Assembly: GCA_020284085.1 (NCBI GenBank) | Contig: JACEVL010000162.1 | Location: 546,001-610,000, forward strand | Direction: 5' to 3' | DNA length: 64,000 nt | DNA from: Aporrectodea caliginosa | Lineage: Eukaryota; Annelida; Clitellata; Crassiclitellata; Lumbricidae | In this document: positions 41,601 to 52,999 of the stretch, piece after piece | Layout: each line of letters begins with the position of its first letter | Numbering within the stretch: position 1 is the first letter of the stretch | Notes under the pieces: model-generated | Databases searched by the model: none | What the model saw: only the letters and a program-made list of their open reading frames with translations | Told to the model about the DNA's origin: nothing | Translations under genes and position numbers: made by a program

Positions 41601-44600
41601 GATAACAGCAAGCGATGCTTCAGCAGCGAGTGGCAGTTCGGTGAGGATGACACCAGCAAGGTTTTCTGCTTCAAGCCCATCGCCGGTCAGTAACGTCTCC
41701 ATCCGAGCAACGCCATCAAGGGTGACTGCATCTTCCGGAGATTCTGGCAACTCCCCGACCCTGTCTATCCGTACCACGCCTGCTCCCAACCCGCAGAGCA
41801 ACTCAAGTCCACAACCCCAATTGGGTTCTTCGTCCAGCGGACTTCGTACGACCCCAGGTGGTTTATTTTCAATTCGGACGACCCCAGGTGGTTCCTTTGC
41901 AAATCGAACGACCTTGGGTGGTCCCTTTTCAATTCGCACGACTCCGGGCCTAACCACTCGCCTCGGTTCCAACGGAAGTTTCACTCGTACTACACCCTCC
42001 AACCTTGGCCTAAGTTCCACCTCCTCCATCTTAATTCGCACTACCCCAGGTGGTTCCTTTTCAATTCGCACTACCCCAGGTGGTTCCTTTTTAAATCGCA
42101 CTACCCCAGGTGGTTCCTTTTCAATTCGCACCACCCCAGGTGGTTCCTTTTTAAATCGCACGACCCCAGGTGGTTCATTTTCAATTCGAACTACCCCAGG
42201 AGGTTCCTTTTCAAATCGAACAACCCCATTTGCTTCCCTTTCAAATCGCACAACCCCAGGTGGTCCCTTTTCAATTCGAACTACCCCAGGAGGTTCCTTT
42301 TCAAATCGCACAACCCCATTTCCTTCGCTTTCAAATCGCACGACCCCAGGTGGTCCCTTTTCAATTCGAACTACCCCAGGAGGTTCCTTTTCAAATCGCA
42401 CAACCCCATTTCCTTCGCTTTCAAATCGCACGACCCCAGGTGGTCCCTTTTCAATTCGCACTACCCCAGGTGGTTCCTTTCCAATTCGCACGACCCCAGA
42501 TCGTTCCTCTTTAAATCGCACGACCCCAGGTGGTCCCTTTTCAATTCGCACTACCCCAGGTGGTTCCTTTCCAATTCGCACGACCCCAGATCGTTCCTCT
42601 ATAAATCGAACGACCCCAGGTGGTCCCTTTTCAATTCGTACCACTCCGAGCGTCTCCACTCGCCGCGGTACCCCTCCCTCAAACTCTAACCTAAGTTCCT
42701 CAGCCTCCCCTTTTAGTATCCGCACAACTCCACCTCTGTCCACCAGTTCCAGCGGGCGTCGAACTACCCCACCGTTGTCGTCTAGCACTACCTCCGCATC
42801 TGTGCGACCTACACCAACAGTCAGCTCCTCCCCCACGCAATCGACTTCCAGTGCCACTCGTAGGACAACACCACCAATCAGCTCGGTTACCTCTACTAGA
42901 CCAACTCCAACACTAAGCACAGCACCAAGTACTTCAAGTGCAACCAGCTCCAGCTCTGCCTCAAGAAGAACTACCCCGACCTTGAGTACAACCTCTTCCT
43001 CTACATTTCCTACTTCTACCACTACTCTGCCAACCCGAATCCCTACCAATCCAACTTCCACGTCTCTGCCTAGTTCGTCTACGACGCTCATGACCTCTAC
43101 GACCTCTGGACCATCTTCCACTCTCTCAGCAACCAATCCGACAGTTCCTACTCCGTTATCCACGAACACCATTCTACCCTCATCCACATCTGCCACTCTC
43201 TCTTCATCCGCACCCACCATTCTCTCTTCATCCGCTCCCACCATTCTCTCATCATCAACCACCGCTTTTCCATCACCCACGTCCACCACAACTTTTCAAT
43301 CACCCACGTCCACCACAACTTTTCAATCACCCACGTCCACCACAACTTTTCAATCACCAACGTCCACCACAACTTTTCAATCACCCACGTCGACCACCAC
43401 TTTTCCATCAACCAAGACCACTTTCCCAACAACCATCACTACTTTCCCTTCCACCAGCTCCACCTTAACTACAACCTCATCTACTGTACCGTCGTCATCG
43501 ACGTCTACATCTCCCACCACATCTCTGCCTTCCACAACGACAACGACAACTACCACTTCTCTTCCAACTCCATCAACGACAATGACAACGACAACACCAC
43601 CAACAACAACTCCAGAAACGACTTCATCAACGAGTACTCTTTCAAGTTCTTCTTCCTCAACTTCACCGATTTCATCATCAACTACTTTAATTTCGACTTC
43701 AACCTCAGTCACAACAACTTCAACCTCAACCCAATCGTCCTCAGCAACTTCAACCACAATCACACCCTCAACAATCACAACAACCTTACCCTCCACATCA
43801 ACAACAGCCACCACCACGCTCACCTCATCCACAACATCGCAAACACTTTCACCCCCAACTATCAGCACCACCACGCTGCCAATCATATCAAGCTCCACCT
43901 CTCTGTCCTCTACCTCTCTGTCTTCCCAGACTAGCCCATCAACGACGCCCTCGACCAGTGCACAATCAACCTCTCTTACCTCGTTGATAACCGTACCATC
44001 CACCTCACCCACAGTTCTTGTAACCTTCACCACCACAGCTTCGACCCCAGCCCAGACTCCCCAACCGACTCCTGGTCCGTCAACTTCCACCTACATCCAG
44101 ATCGTGTTCTGCAACCTCTACCAAGAAGTGGCACCAGACAACAGTGTCTTGAACAGCTACCTCTGGAATCTTCAGGTGCAGATAGCGAATATCGTCGGTA
44201 GCACGACGGACAGGATTCGGGATCTGACCATAATGACGGAACCGAACACAGGTAAACCTAACCGTAGTATATTATGTTTCAAGCATTTAATATTATATAT
44301 AGTTGTTACATATTATATATATATTATATATAGTTACTACATATTATATATATATTGTGTGTGTCACAATTTATGTCTTATAGCCATTTAGTAACTTTTT
44401 TGTGCATAAATTAGTCCAAACAACAATCTAGACCCCTATCTGTTATGTATACCTTATATACTTTACCCTTAATCATAGTTGTAAAAAACGTTTTTTTCGT
44501 TTTTTATTATTTTCCAAAAAACGTTTTTTTTCGTTTTTTATTTCTCGTCTCGTTTTTTCCGTTTTTTATTTTTATATGTAACTTTATTTATTTATTTATT

Positions 44601-47122
44601 GTCTGTCATTATTTGTTTAATTTTATTCTTGTCTGATATCCCTTACGTTGTCTCCGTCCTTTCAAGGATTCATCTAATTTACGTCACTATTTAATGTCAT
44701 CAGTTGAGAAATAAAATAGCACAGAACAGGAAATAAAATTTATAAAAGTTATTTTAATTCCTAAGTTATCCAAAATGCGAAATGTTGTCTTTGTACACAG
44801 TAGTCTCAGATTGACTGATAAACTGACTCGATAATATATTATTACGTTCTAATATAAGTCAAAATTGTAAGTACAATTTTTGATTACGTACACTCTAGGC
44901 CTATAGTTACAAAATTTGGTTTTTTAATTGCTAATGTCAGCATGGACTTATGTGGACTTGTAGGCCTAGGCCTATATACAATTTAAATTTGAAAGGATTT
45001 CAGAATTTTTAATAACTCAATTTCTTATTAAACCAAACTTATGAAAAAGAAAATAATTGTTGTAGATTAATGTTACTTGGTGTTTACTTATAAAGTTATG
45101 TTATTTGCTGATTAGAATTAAATTGTGTAAACAAGGTTTTTAATTTTAAAATACAGAAAAGATGTAATAAAGTCAAATTATTTTCTTTTCCGTTTTTTTC
45201 TCGTTTTTTTCCGTTTTTTATTTTTTGGAAAAAACGACGCTTTATTTCGTTTTTTTTGTTTTTACCGTTTTTTACAACTATGCCCTTAATTGCCTTGCCT
45301 TGATAATGTTGATATCGTCTGCCTTACCTCATCTTACCCAATATATCTCGCTTATCCCTTCTGAACTTACTTGACTCTATTTTTCAATATCGTACCTTGC
45401 TTTATCCATATCTACCTTACACTTAACCGTATCTCACCTCACCTTATCAGAAAAGTGATGTCTGAGTGGTGATGTGTTTCCTTCAGTCGCAACTGTTTCG
45501 GGTATACACTAAACAACAGAACCTCTCTGCTAGAAGACAGCTAAGAGGGCTCAGAGAATACTTTTGTAAAGGACTCTCGAGATATAGTTCCTGACCTTGC
45601 TAGGCAGCTCGAGGTCATGCTTGCGGGGGTAACGGCTATGATGATGACGCAGGACATGAGACTGGCTTCATATAGCACCTGACAGTAGACGATCCTCCGC
45701 TGAAGAGGAGGCTTCCCCTCCCCCAAAGGCACTACATAAGTGGTTTCGTTGTAGGTCGCCTCGTCGTACAGTTCCTGGTCGCCGAAGGACTTTCACCGTC
45801 GACGATGGAGATACTGGCCAGGATCCGAGACCGAGTCTACTCACTGACACAGCCACTGACGCTGATCGACCTCTACAAGAGACAGCTCTACATCCAATGC
45901 GATAACTCCAGATACCTCTACAATTGGACAGGTAGGTTGTCCCCCAATCTAGAAGTGAATCATCGAAGTGCAAATGTAAATGTAAACTTTACTATGGATG
46001 GGACCAGGTCGTTGTGGTCTATACACTCTAATCTAAACTAGCCTAATCTAACCTCTACTCTATAATTTAATCTAACCTAACTTAAGTTAACCGAAACACT
46101 CTAATCTAGCCTAATATAATCTTGCTTCTACTCTCTAATCTAGCCTAATATAATCTTGCCTCTACTCTCTAATCTAGCCTAATATAATCTTGCCTCTACT
46201 CTCTAATCTAGCCTAATATAATCTTGTCTCTACTCTCTAATCTAGCCTAATATAATCTTGCTTCTACTCTCTAATCTAGCCTAATATAATCTTCCCTCTA
46301 CTCTCTAATCTAGCCTAATATAATCTTGCCTCTTGCCTGATCAGACATTTACACGTCATGCTTGACTTGTTTTAAGATTACGGGCCGTGTCCCAACCAGA
46401 TGTGCTACAACGGCGGTCTGTGCGGCTGTCGCCCCGCCGGTCGCTTCTACTGCATCTGTCGGAACTCATACAGTGGCAACAACTGCGAGATTCCTCCGGG
46501 GAAACCATCCCCAAGCACAGGCGGACCCAACTACTGGCCGCTGCTCGTCATCCCGGCCGTAATCGCCCTTCTCCTTCTCATACTCGGCCTGCTCTACTGC
46601 TGTAAGTTCTGCTGCCACTGCGCCTGTTCGTGGTGTCCGTGGTGCACGTGTTGCGTCGCGGCTGAAGAGAAGGAGCACCCGATGCCCATCATCGTGGAGG
46701 TCCCCGTCGTGGAGACGATGGAGACGGAGAACGTCTACTCCGATCTCCGCCTGCAGAGCGTCACCTCAGAGCCGCAGAACATGTTCTACCACGCCGTCGG
46801 GAGACCGTTCGCCGTCGCCTTCAACGATAACACGTTCAGCGCCTCGTCGAGCACGATCGTCGGCCCCAACGACAGATTCTACACGGGCACAACGGGGAAG
46901 AAGATGGCCATCGTGTACGAAGACATCGGGGGCTGTAAGACCATGTCCGAGATCGGCGGTGGTACCATGGCCGGTTCGGCCTGCGGCGGGTCGGCCTTTG
47001 CCGACAGCGATGCCTACTACCACGCCCTCGGGCAGAAGCTGGCCATCGCTTTCAACGACCGATCTTTCAATACGTACGAGTCACGTCCGCGCCAGGATAA
47101 AACCCGGCTCTACTTCAACTGA
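38430..47122 (+). CDS. Membrane mucin-like protein with EGF domain, five coding exons
   Basis: Exons 38430-38474, 39338-39365, 41048-44251, 45755-45931 and 46377-47122. Intron phases are 0, 1, 1, 1, and all junctions are GT/AG. The predicted product is 1,399 residues: signal peptide (1 to about 25), Thr/Ser/Pro-rich ectodomain (about 26-1035), an alpha/beta juxtamembrane module (about 1040-1150), EGF-like (1156-1188), transmembrane helix (about 1205-1225), cysteine cluster (1226-1244) and a tail of about 155 residues. The order is that of transmembrane mucins: a heavily O-glycosylated stalk, a SEA-like module, EGF, a membrane span and a signalling or anchoring tail. No ortholog is recognised. 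The exon 4 acceptor has an alternative at 45788, also phase 1, that would drop 11 residues. A minus-strand frame of 746 codons opposite exon 3 is a composition artefact. Confidence 0.85.
38543..38945. repeat. (TA)n and GAATA-type repeats in intron 1
   Basis: A TA run of about 38 units (38543-38619) is followed by degenerate 'tagaatagaatggaattgaa' repeats. Confidence 0.9.
39338..39365 (+). CDS. Mucin-like gene exon 2
   Basis: A 28-base micro-exon, acceptor tttctttacag and donor gtaagc, leaving one base of a Gly codon. It supplies the hydrophobic core and cleavage region of the signal peptide. Confidence 0.8.
39690..40300. repeat. Intronic array of ccttaccttcacctga
   Basis: About 600 bases of a 17-bp unit, ccttaccttcacctgac, in intron 2, most regular at 39895-40150. 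Confidence 0.92.
40370..40750 (-). mobile_element. SINE with four tandem tRNA-like B-box segments
   Basis: In minus orientation it starts with a tRNA-like head, ggggcgcggtggtgtagagg (an A-box-like TGGTGTAGAGG), then repeats 'cggtgccttgca(a/g)ccggagggttgcgggttcgaatccacctcaa' four times (unit about 61 bp, 40510-40730). It then continues through the body and the 'cttgaaggggcgctatataaat' tail. A normal single-unit copy is at 31622-31800. It lies in intron 2 of the mucin-like gene. Confidence 0.9.
41048..44251 (+). CDS. Mucin-like gene exon 3 (Thr/Ser/Pro repeat exon)
   Basis: A 3.2-kb exon entered after ttttcccag in phase 1. Residues 26 to about 290 hold loose R-[QTM]-T-P motifs. About 291-559 is the regular decapeptide array. 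About 560-1035 is almost pure Thr/Ser with Pro, including about five copies of the 9-residue FQSPTSTTT (43275-43400). The last 55 residues turn to ordinary sequence (YIQIVFCNLYQEV...DRIRDLTIMTEP), the first half of the juxtamembrane module. Dense Thr/Ser next to Pro predicts heavy O-glycosylation. Confidence 0.88.
41845..42650 (+). repeat. Coding 30-bp tandem array, RTTPGGSFS(I/N)
   Basis: About 25 decapeptide units. The tenth position is mostly Ile or Asn. When it is Asn, the junction N-R-T is an N-glycosylation sequon (about 11 in all). The DNA units are 85-100% alike, which suggests recent expansion or gene conversion and probable length polymorphism. Confidence 0.93.
44474..45282. mobile_element. 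hAT-type MITE in intron 3 of the mucin-like gene
   Basis: Flanked by the perfect 8-bp duplication CCCTTAAT (44466-44473 and 45283-45290). Ends are the inverted repeats CATAGTTGTAAAAAACG and CGTTTTTTACAACTATG. The subterminal regions carry repeated 'cgttttttatt' words. No ORF is present. Confidence 0.92.
45755..45931 (+). CDS. Mucin-like gene exon 4 (juxtamembrane module)
   Basis: Encodes RLVVQFLVAEG, an amphipathic stretch around MEILARIRDRVYSL, then LIDLYKRQLYIQC and an N-glycosylation site (NWT). With the end of exon 3 it reads strand-helix-strand-helix, like a SEA or ferredoxin-fold stalk module. No GSVVV autoproteolysis motif is seen, so a SEA identity is inference. Confidence 0.72.
46030..46345. 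repeat. 34-bp tandem repeat in intron 4
   Basis: About seven to eight copies of ctaatctagcctaatataat+cttgcctctactct, ending about 30 bases before the exon 5 acceptor. Confidence 0.92.
46377..47122 (+). CDS. Mucin-like gene exon 5 (EGF, membrane span, cytoplasmic tail)
   Basis: EGF-like: C1156-x4-C-x5-C...C1177-x-C1179-x8-C1188, plus one extra Cys (1169). The membrane span is YWPLLVIPAVIALLLLILGL. Next come ten Cys in 19 residues (1226-1244), likely palmitoylated or metal-binding. The tail has VYSDL (a YxxL signal) and three related motifs: FYHAVGRPFAVAFND (1288-1302), FYTGTTGKKMAIVYED (1319-1334) and YYHALGQKLAIAFND (1365-1379). It ends RLYFN then TGA. The exon is clearly more GC-rich than its surroundings. 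Confidence 0.9.
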
Positions 47123-47934
47123 AGCGGAGCGAGAGGAGGAGAAGGAGGGGGCGGTGATCGTGGAACTTGTTTCCATGGATGAACGAACGCGGAACTAATT
47201 CCGTTCACGAATGGATGATAACTTATACTTACACAAGGAAACGTGTCTCTGCTGTTGCTGCTGTCTGAGTCTCGCCTGTCGAAGATCCAGTCCGCTGGCT
47301 ATACCATCGTTCCGGTTGATCGGTCCGGAATGTACATCCATAGCAGCAGTTTATCTGTGTAAATAGGAATTCATTGGTTTTCACTGGATCTATCGGGTTA
47401 AACGGCGTACTTTACACCTCCTAATCAGCTACATAATCACAGCAAGGTATATACTAAATAGTTGATTGGTTTAACCTCTTTATTCGTGCTATTACTAAGA
47501 TATTATACTTTTACATCGTGTTTAAGATCGTTGGGTGAGCTTTAAAGCTGTCTTGAGCATACTTCTTTGAAAAGTTAGCCATCGCAAGAGAGCTTTGAGA
47601 ATGGTGGTTCACTTCCTGAAAATCATAAATGGCATTGTACTGCTATTGTATTTCTGATGATTTATTTCCTCTGTGGGACATGTGATACAACAGGAAAACA
47701 TATTAGGGACAACATTTTTCTTTTTCTGACTATGATTAACATTAGTTAAACCCAAAGTCAATTGTAATCCATAAAAATAGAAAAAATCAAGGGACTGCTA
47801 ATGACATCTAGAACGGCTATGTCTAATTATCAACATTATTATAATTATAATTATTGTTATTATTATTATTACTACTATTACTACTACTACTACAACTACC
47901 GCTACTGCTACTACTACTACTATTACTATAACTA

Positions 47935-48200
<266 letters not shown>

Positions 48201-48434
48201 TAGTAGTAGAAGTAGTAGTAGCTGAATATATGGTTCGTAACCAGTCGATTGTGACGACCTATACACTTGCCAAAAATGAAGATATATATATCCGCATACC
48301 TGTTGAGAAACCTGCATTATACATATTTGTAGATACATAACATTTGTCTTTGTTCTATAGGACTTTTCTTCTCCGTTATCCTTTCAATCTTTATTTCCTC
48401 CGTTTCTCTTTTAATCTTTAAAATAACGCTGTCT

Positions 48435-48440
48435 AATAAA
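48435..48440 (+). terminator. Candidate poly(A) signal of the mucin-like gene
   Basis: AATAAA 1.3 kb after the stop. It is the first clear one noticed on the plus strand, but the long intervening TTA array makes the link weak. Confidence 0.3.
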
Positions 48441-48689
48441 ATTATGTTAACTTATCACGCTAGCTGACCATATAACCGCCACAGCAGGTTAAGATTTTGA
48501 ACATTCAGAATCGTCATTTAGCTCATATAAAATTATATATTTTGTTGTTATTAACATATTTAAATGTGCTCAAGAACTTTGTATAATTGTGTGAGCATAG
48601 GTGTGTGTGAGTGCGTATGTATGCGATGTATGTATAAGATGTGTCACTTAGGGGCATTTCGAAGCTGGTAAATCATTGTTCTTGGGGTC

Positions 48690-48800
48690 TTCGTAGTTAA
48701 AGTTCTTTTAAATACACTTAATAAATTTAACGGACTAGCTGACTGTATCAAAGGCTTGAAATAGGTCAAAGTAGCACACAGCTCCTTTTGATACTAGCAA
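48690..48800 (-). mobile_element. LINE reverse-transcriptase motif A remnant
   Basis: On the minus strand it reads YFDLFQAFDTVS, the catalytic motif A region of a LINE reverse transcriptase. Confidence 0.6.
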
Positions 48801-48939
48801 CTGAGTAGTTTTCTAATGGACGCTATGTAAAAGTAATGCTCCGAATTTAAACCATGATCATTGGAGTAAATATTCTTCTTACTGAGCGTAGGTAATATCA
48901 TTCCGCGCACTCTCTACTCTCTGCACTCTAAGGCGCAGG

Positions 48940-49130
48940 GTGATCTGCTTGTGTCCACGTTCATACATGTAATCTGCGACTTAAGCGCCTTGTCCTTTTC
49001 CCTGCTTCCATTTTGCCAGCGATTGAAGACCATTCTATTCAAACGAGACCTTGTGCTGTCATGACAGAAGCTCTGGAGCTTTCTAGAAGAGGCGCTATAT
49101 AAATGTTCACTTGCCATTACCATTACCTCT
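48940..49130 (+). mobile_element. L2-like LINE 3' end
   Basis: Encodes LKTILFKRDLVLS and then tail 'agaggcgctatataaatgttcacttgccattaccattacc'. Confidence 0.65.
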
Positions 49131-49955
49131 GCATCTCTTTGATAACAAAACGGTTTTAAGAAATTAATCGAAGCCATTCTACGAATTAAACAATGGGAGG
49201 CTAAGCTCCTAATGCACTCGCTCAGTCTGGTTGCCTTTAAAGCAGTTGACAGCGTTAAACTTTGTAAGTATTTTTTATCATACAACTTCTGGTAAAGATA
49301 ACTGATAGCATTTACTAACTACGTGTTCAGATGTAGATTTATCTCAAACTCTGTTTCACATGTAATGTTTTAATATTGTTACTTATTTATACAGTTTTAG
49401 ACAACATATTGAGTCGGTTTTTATCACAATGCAGTTTGATGCAGTCTGTCATTAATTGATTAATTTTATTAATTAAGAAGATGTTGCTTTGATCTTCCGA
49501 TTTAACTAAATCTGGTAATGCAACCATCAGTCGTGCATTGAGAATATGAAGCCACTAATACCAAGTCAGGTCAAGCCAAAGGTCAAGCATAAGGTCAGAT
49601 ATTTAGAGCATGGTCCAGAGCAACCGTTATTCCATCCTTGAGGTCACATATTTTGGCCATGCATTCTCCGGACATAGATATCTCAATGGCCTAAGATCTC
49701 CATGTCTCGTCAGGTCATCGATGGCAGAACAGACGTCACGTGACACGCCAGAGGCGGTGCTATGGTCAAGGGTCAAGACTGTCTCGTTGACCTTTGACCT
49801 CGGCAACCTTGGTGTCCACCACCATGTAGGGGTCGCATGAAATTGACGAATACCGAATAGTTGATCAGTGGCACTTAGTGCGAAATGTCAGCGGGCAACG
49901 TCAGAGCTGTGGGCGTCTCGTCCCTAGTATTTCCTACTCATATAGGCCGACCTGT
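49131..49955. other. Unassigned sequence
   Basis: No exon, element end or RNA gene was recognised. Confidence 0.4.
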
Positions 49956-49959
49956 CAGC

Positions 49960-50215
49960 AACTAAATTTTCTGTTGATCTTGGCTCTTTTGATATTGATT
50001 CAGTTCATATTTCTGTCGTTGGACCCACTGCGTCTAACAGTCTTCCCAACCACGTGAAGAATGCGCATCTGTAGGGACATTCAAATCACGGCTCAATATC
50101 TATCTTCTAAAGTATCATATGACTGTCATTCGCTTGTGTATGCTCGTGCACAACGCCCTTTTCCTTGGCCTCGGCTGCTCTAAGGCGCCTTGCAAATGGT
50201 CTTATAATTTTACTA
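49960..50215 (+). mobile_element. LINE 3' end
   Basis: Decayed ORF2 C-terminus ('cagtcttcccaaccacgtgaag...acattcaaatcacggctcaat') and tail 'ctctaaggcgccttgcaaatg'. Confidence 0.5.
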
Positions 50216-50395
50216 TAGAGATAGCACGCTGCAGACTTAAACTGTTTAGCTGGAAACGTAATACACAGCAATGGCTTTATGCTAACAATTCACTTTCGCC
50301 TGCAGCTAGACACTAATGAACGTTTCGGATGAGATTCTTAGACAGTCAGTCCTAGAATTATGTGTATAATAGTTTGCAGGATTTAGACAATAGGC

Positions 50396-50641
50396 CAGTG
50401 GTTCTCAAACTTTTTAAGACTATAGGCACGCTGGACAATGTAAATTTCTGTCGCAATATTTATAAACGTCTTTCGCGGCACACCTGTGTTCTTAATGCAG
50501 GTCTCGTATAATTAATCGTATATTTACAGTCCTTTACAGTTTACACTATACTGACTATATTTAAAAGTCGATTGGTGACGTTTTGTTTCACGGAACATCT
50601 CTAGCTCTGGTTGGCCGCGTAGCACAGTTTGAGAAACTCTG
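50396..50641. mobile_element. Short hAT-type MITE
   Basis: Starts CAGTGGTTCTCAAACTTTTT and ends ACAGTTTGAGAAACTCTG, the classic hAT (Charlie-like) inverted ends. Flanks caataggc (50388) and caaaaggt (50642) match at 6 of 8 positions, an aged duplication. Confidence 0.85.
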
Positions 50642-51309
50642 CAAAAGGTGACTTTGTGAAAGAAATGAACTCTCTTAAGTAAACTATGTCGGCTATTACT
50701 TCCGGCATGTTTGCCATTATGATGGATGGTTGGTTAAGCTTAAACTGAGTTATAAAGCCACCGTATCATGACGTTAGTCAGTAAATTGCGACTGTTGGCA
50801 ATATTGAATAAGCTCAGACACCGGCCATGTAGTGTGTAAGCATTCTATTTAAGCTATTGCTTCAAACCTTCACTTTCGGAATTTTATCAGAATCAGTGTT
50901 TTTTGATTATGATAATGTCTGTTTCGATTACATAGGCTACAACCTATTGTAAGAGTTCAACGTGTCTTTATGAAACTGCTCGATGGCTGATGATGCAAAA
51001 TATTCTGACACGGACTCTTAGTCTTAATATGCATCTAGCACACTGTTGGGATTTCTGGTTTTAAAATGTGTTGCTACAGTTTCTGCCAAAGAAAATTGAA
51101 AATTCAAAGAGTTTGTCATCTATCCATAGCCTATTAAGTGCATGCATGTCTGCATTGTGCCATCTATTATATCGCTCCTTTTATGTCTGTCCTCAAAAGC
51201 GCTGAACAAACGCATAAAACTATTCAAAACAAGTGCGTTTTAACATATACAGGAAATACATCCCGAACATCGCCAAATGAAACAGCAAGTGGAAAACGGT
51301 TCTAAGTAT

Positions 51310-52010
51310 GTGTTGAAAAGAACAATCCCATCAATTTGCAACTTTGCCTGATCTTTATCAACTTTATCAAATTGAATTTAATCAGGTCAAATCTACTGTG
51401 ATCTAATTTATCCTGTTCTGTTCTGTTCTGTTCTATTCTGCTCAACATGGCCACGTTCATGGATGTATAAAGGTATGTGTGAATAAGAATGCAATGGTGA
51501 ATAGTCTGAAATCCAGTGTATGTAAACGGCCAAAACAAAAATCCATTCAAGCCAGATTCACACGCACGATCGCAGCCACTGGCTTAGCGTCGTCGTCTCC
51601 ATGTTGAGTGTGCAGTCAATCGAGCGTGCGACCACTGTGGTGTGTCAGGCAGAGGTATTCATGCGTGTCGTTTCTTCAGCCCATCCCACTTCAGATGTCG
51701 CAAATAAGCAGGCCACTCCCTTCACGATAAACGAACCGCCTTGCATGGGTGGTGTATATGGGAGGAGGATGTGGGGGAGGGGGAGGGCGTGGACCAGTGG
51801 GTAAGAGGCAGTAAACTTCTGTTGAGCTTTTGAAGATGACGTAGCCTATCTCTGAAGCGTGAGGTTACTCAAGTAGTTCAGACACGCGTCACCAAATCCT
51901 CATTGTTCGACTAAATGGAAAAGTACAATCCCATCAATTTGCAACTTTATCTGATCTATAGTTTTATCTAATTGAATCTGTTCTAATCTAATGCACTGTA
52001 ATTCAATTAA
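51310..52010. repeat. Two direct copies of a 90-100-bp repeat
   Basis: The pair 51312-51410 and 51915-52010 share 'aatcccatcaatttgcaactt' and following 'ctgttctattctgctc'-type sequence. Nothing recognisable lies between them. Confidence 0.75.
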
Positions 52011-52999
52011 TTCTGTTGTGTTCTATTCTGCTCTACTCTAATCTGTTCTAAGTGAGTCCACTGTAATAAAATCTGTTATATATATTAATGTTGATGAGGC
52101 CGTTGATTTTATTCAGGTGAGTGAATTTAACCATCCTCAAAGCCTTAATACTTAAACACTTAATGAATGGATCCAGCGCAAGACAGATTGTTGGATCTAA
52201 CCTCTGTTGTTGGATCTGATGTCTGTTGGTGATTAAGGTACGGGCTGTACTGAAACAACTGAATGTAGGGCGTATACCAAATTTAGATAAGGACGTCCGC
52301 ATTGGGCAAATCCCCTCTTGTGTCTGCATTTATTCGTACCTACCTCTTCCAAATTTTCGGAAGCTCGACAAAAGTTTACTGCCTGTTACCCACCGGTCCA
52401 CCCACCCTGGGCCACCCACCGTCATACGAACCAAGGCAAAATGTAACCACTTGAGACGAGTTAGAAGAAATTCAGAAGTATAGGCCTATACATGTAGATT
52501 ACGCACGAGAGGGTTTTCTAGTGTTGATATGCAGAAACGAGGGACCAGAAGATCTACACTGGCAGGTAAGAATTGGTAAAAGTAATATGAAACAAGTTGA
52601 TATACGAAAGAAATTATCGTAATAAAGAAAACCGGAAGACAAAACATCGAACGACTAAGCAATCCACAATCATCCATTAATTCAACGATGGTTTTTGTCT
52701 TCATTCAACTGAACTTCTATACTATATTGCCACCTAGCGACTACTTAGAACGATACGTCTGGCGCTGTTAAATCACCGACTGAGATGATAGGACAAACCA
52801 GTGTAAACGGCCCTTTGATTAATTTAAGCACAGGAAACACCGTATTTTGACCTGCTCGTAAGTCTCAAATCCTTTAACCGATTGACTTGACTTTTGATAG
52901 GTTTGATGAGGTAATGGAAAGCTCCACCCTGCATGGAACAGGTTGGGAGTAAGCAGGTTACCCAGCGTCACCCAACAAATGCGTTCTCTGTTTTCTTGC

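Noticed and set aside
41049..43289. 746-codon minus-strand frame opposite mucin exon 3
   Set aside because: It is the antisense of ACC/TCC-rich repeats, which rarely make stops. Splice phases, signal peptide and EGF/membrane context all support the plus strand.
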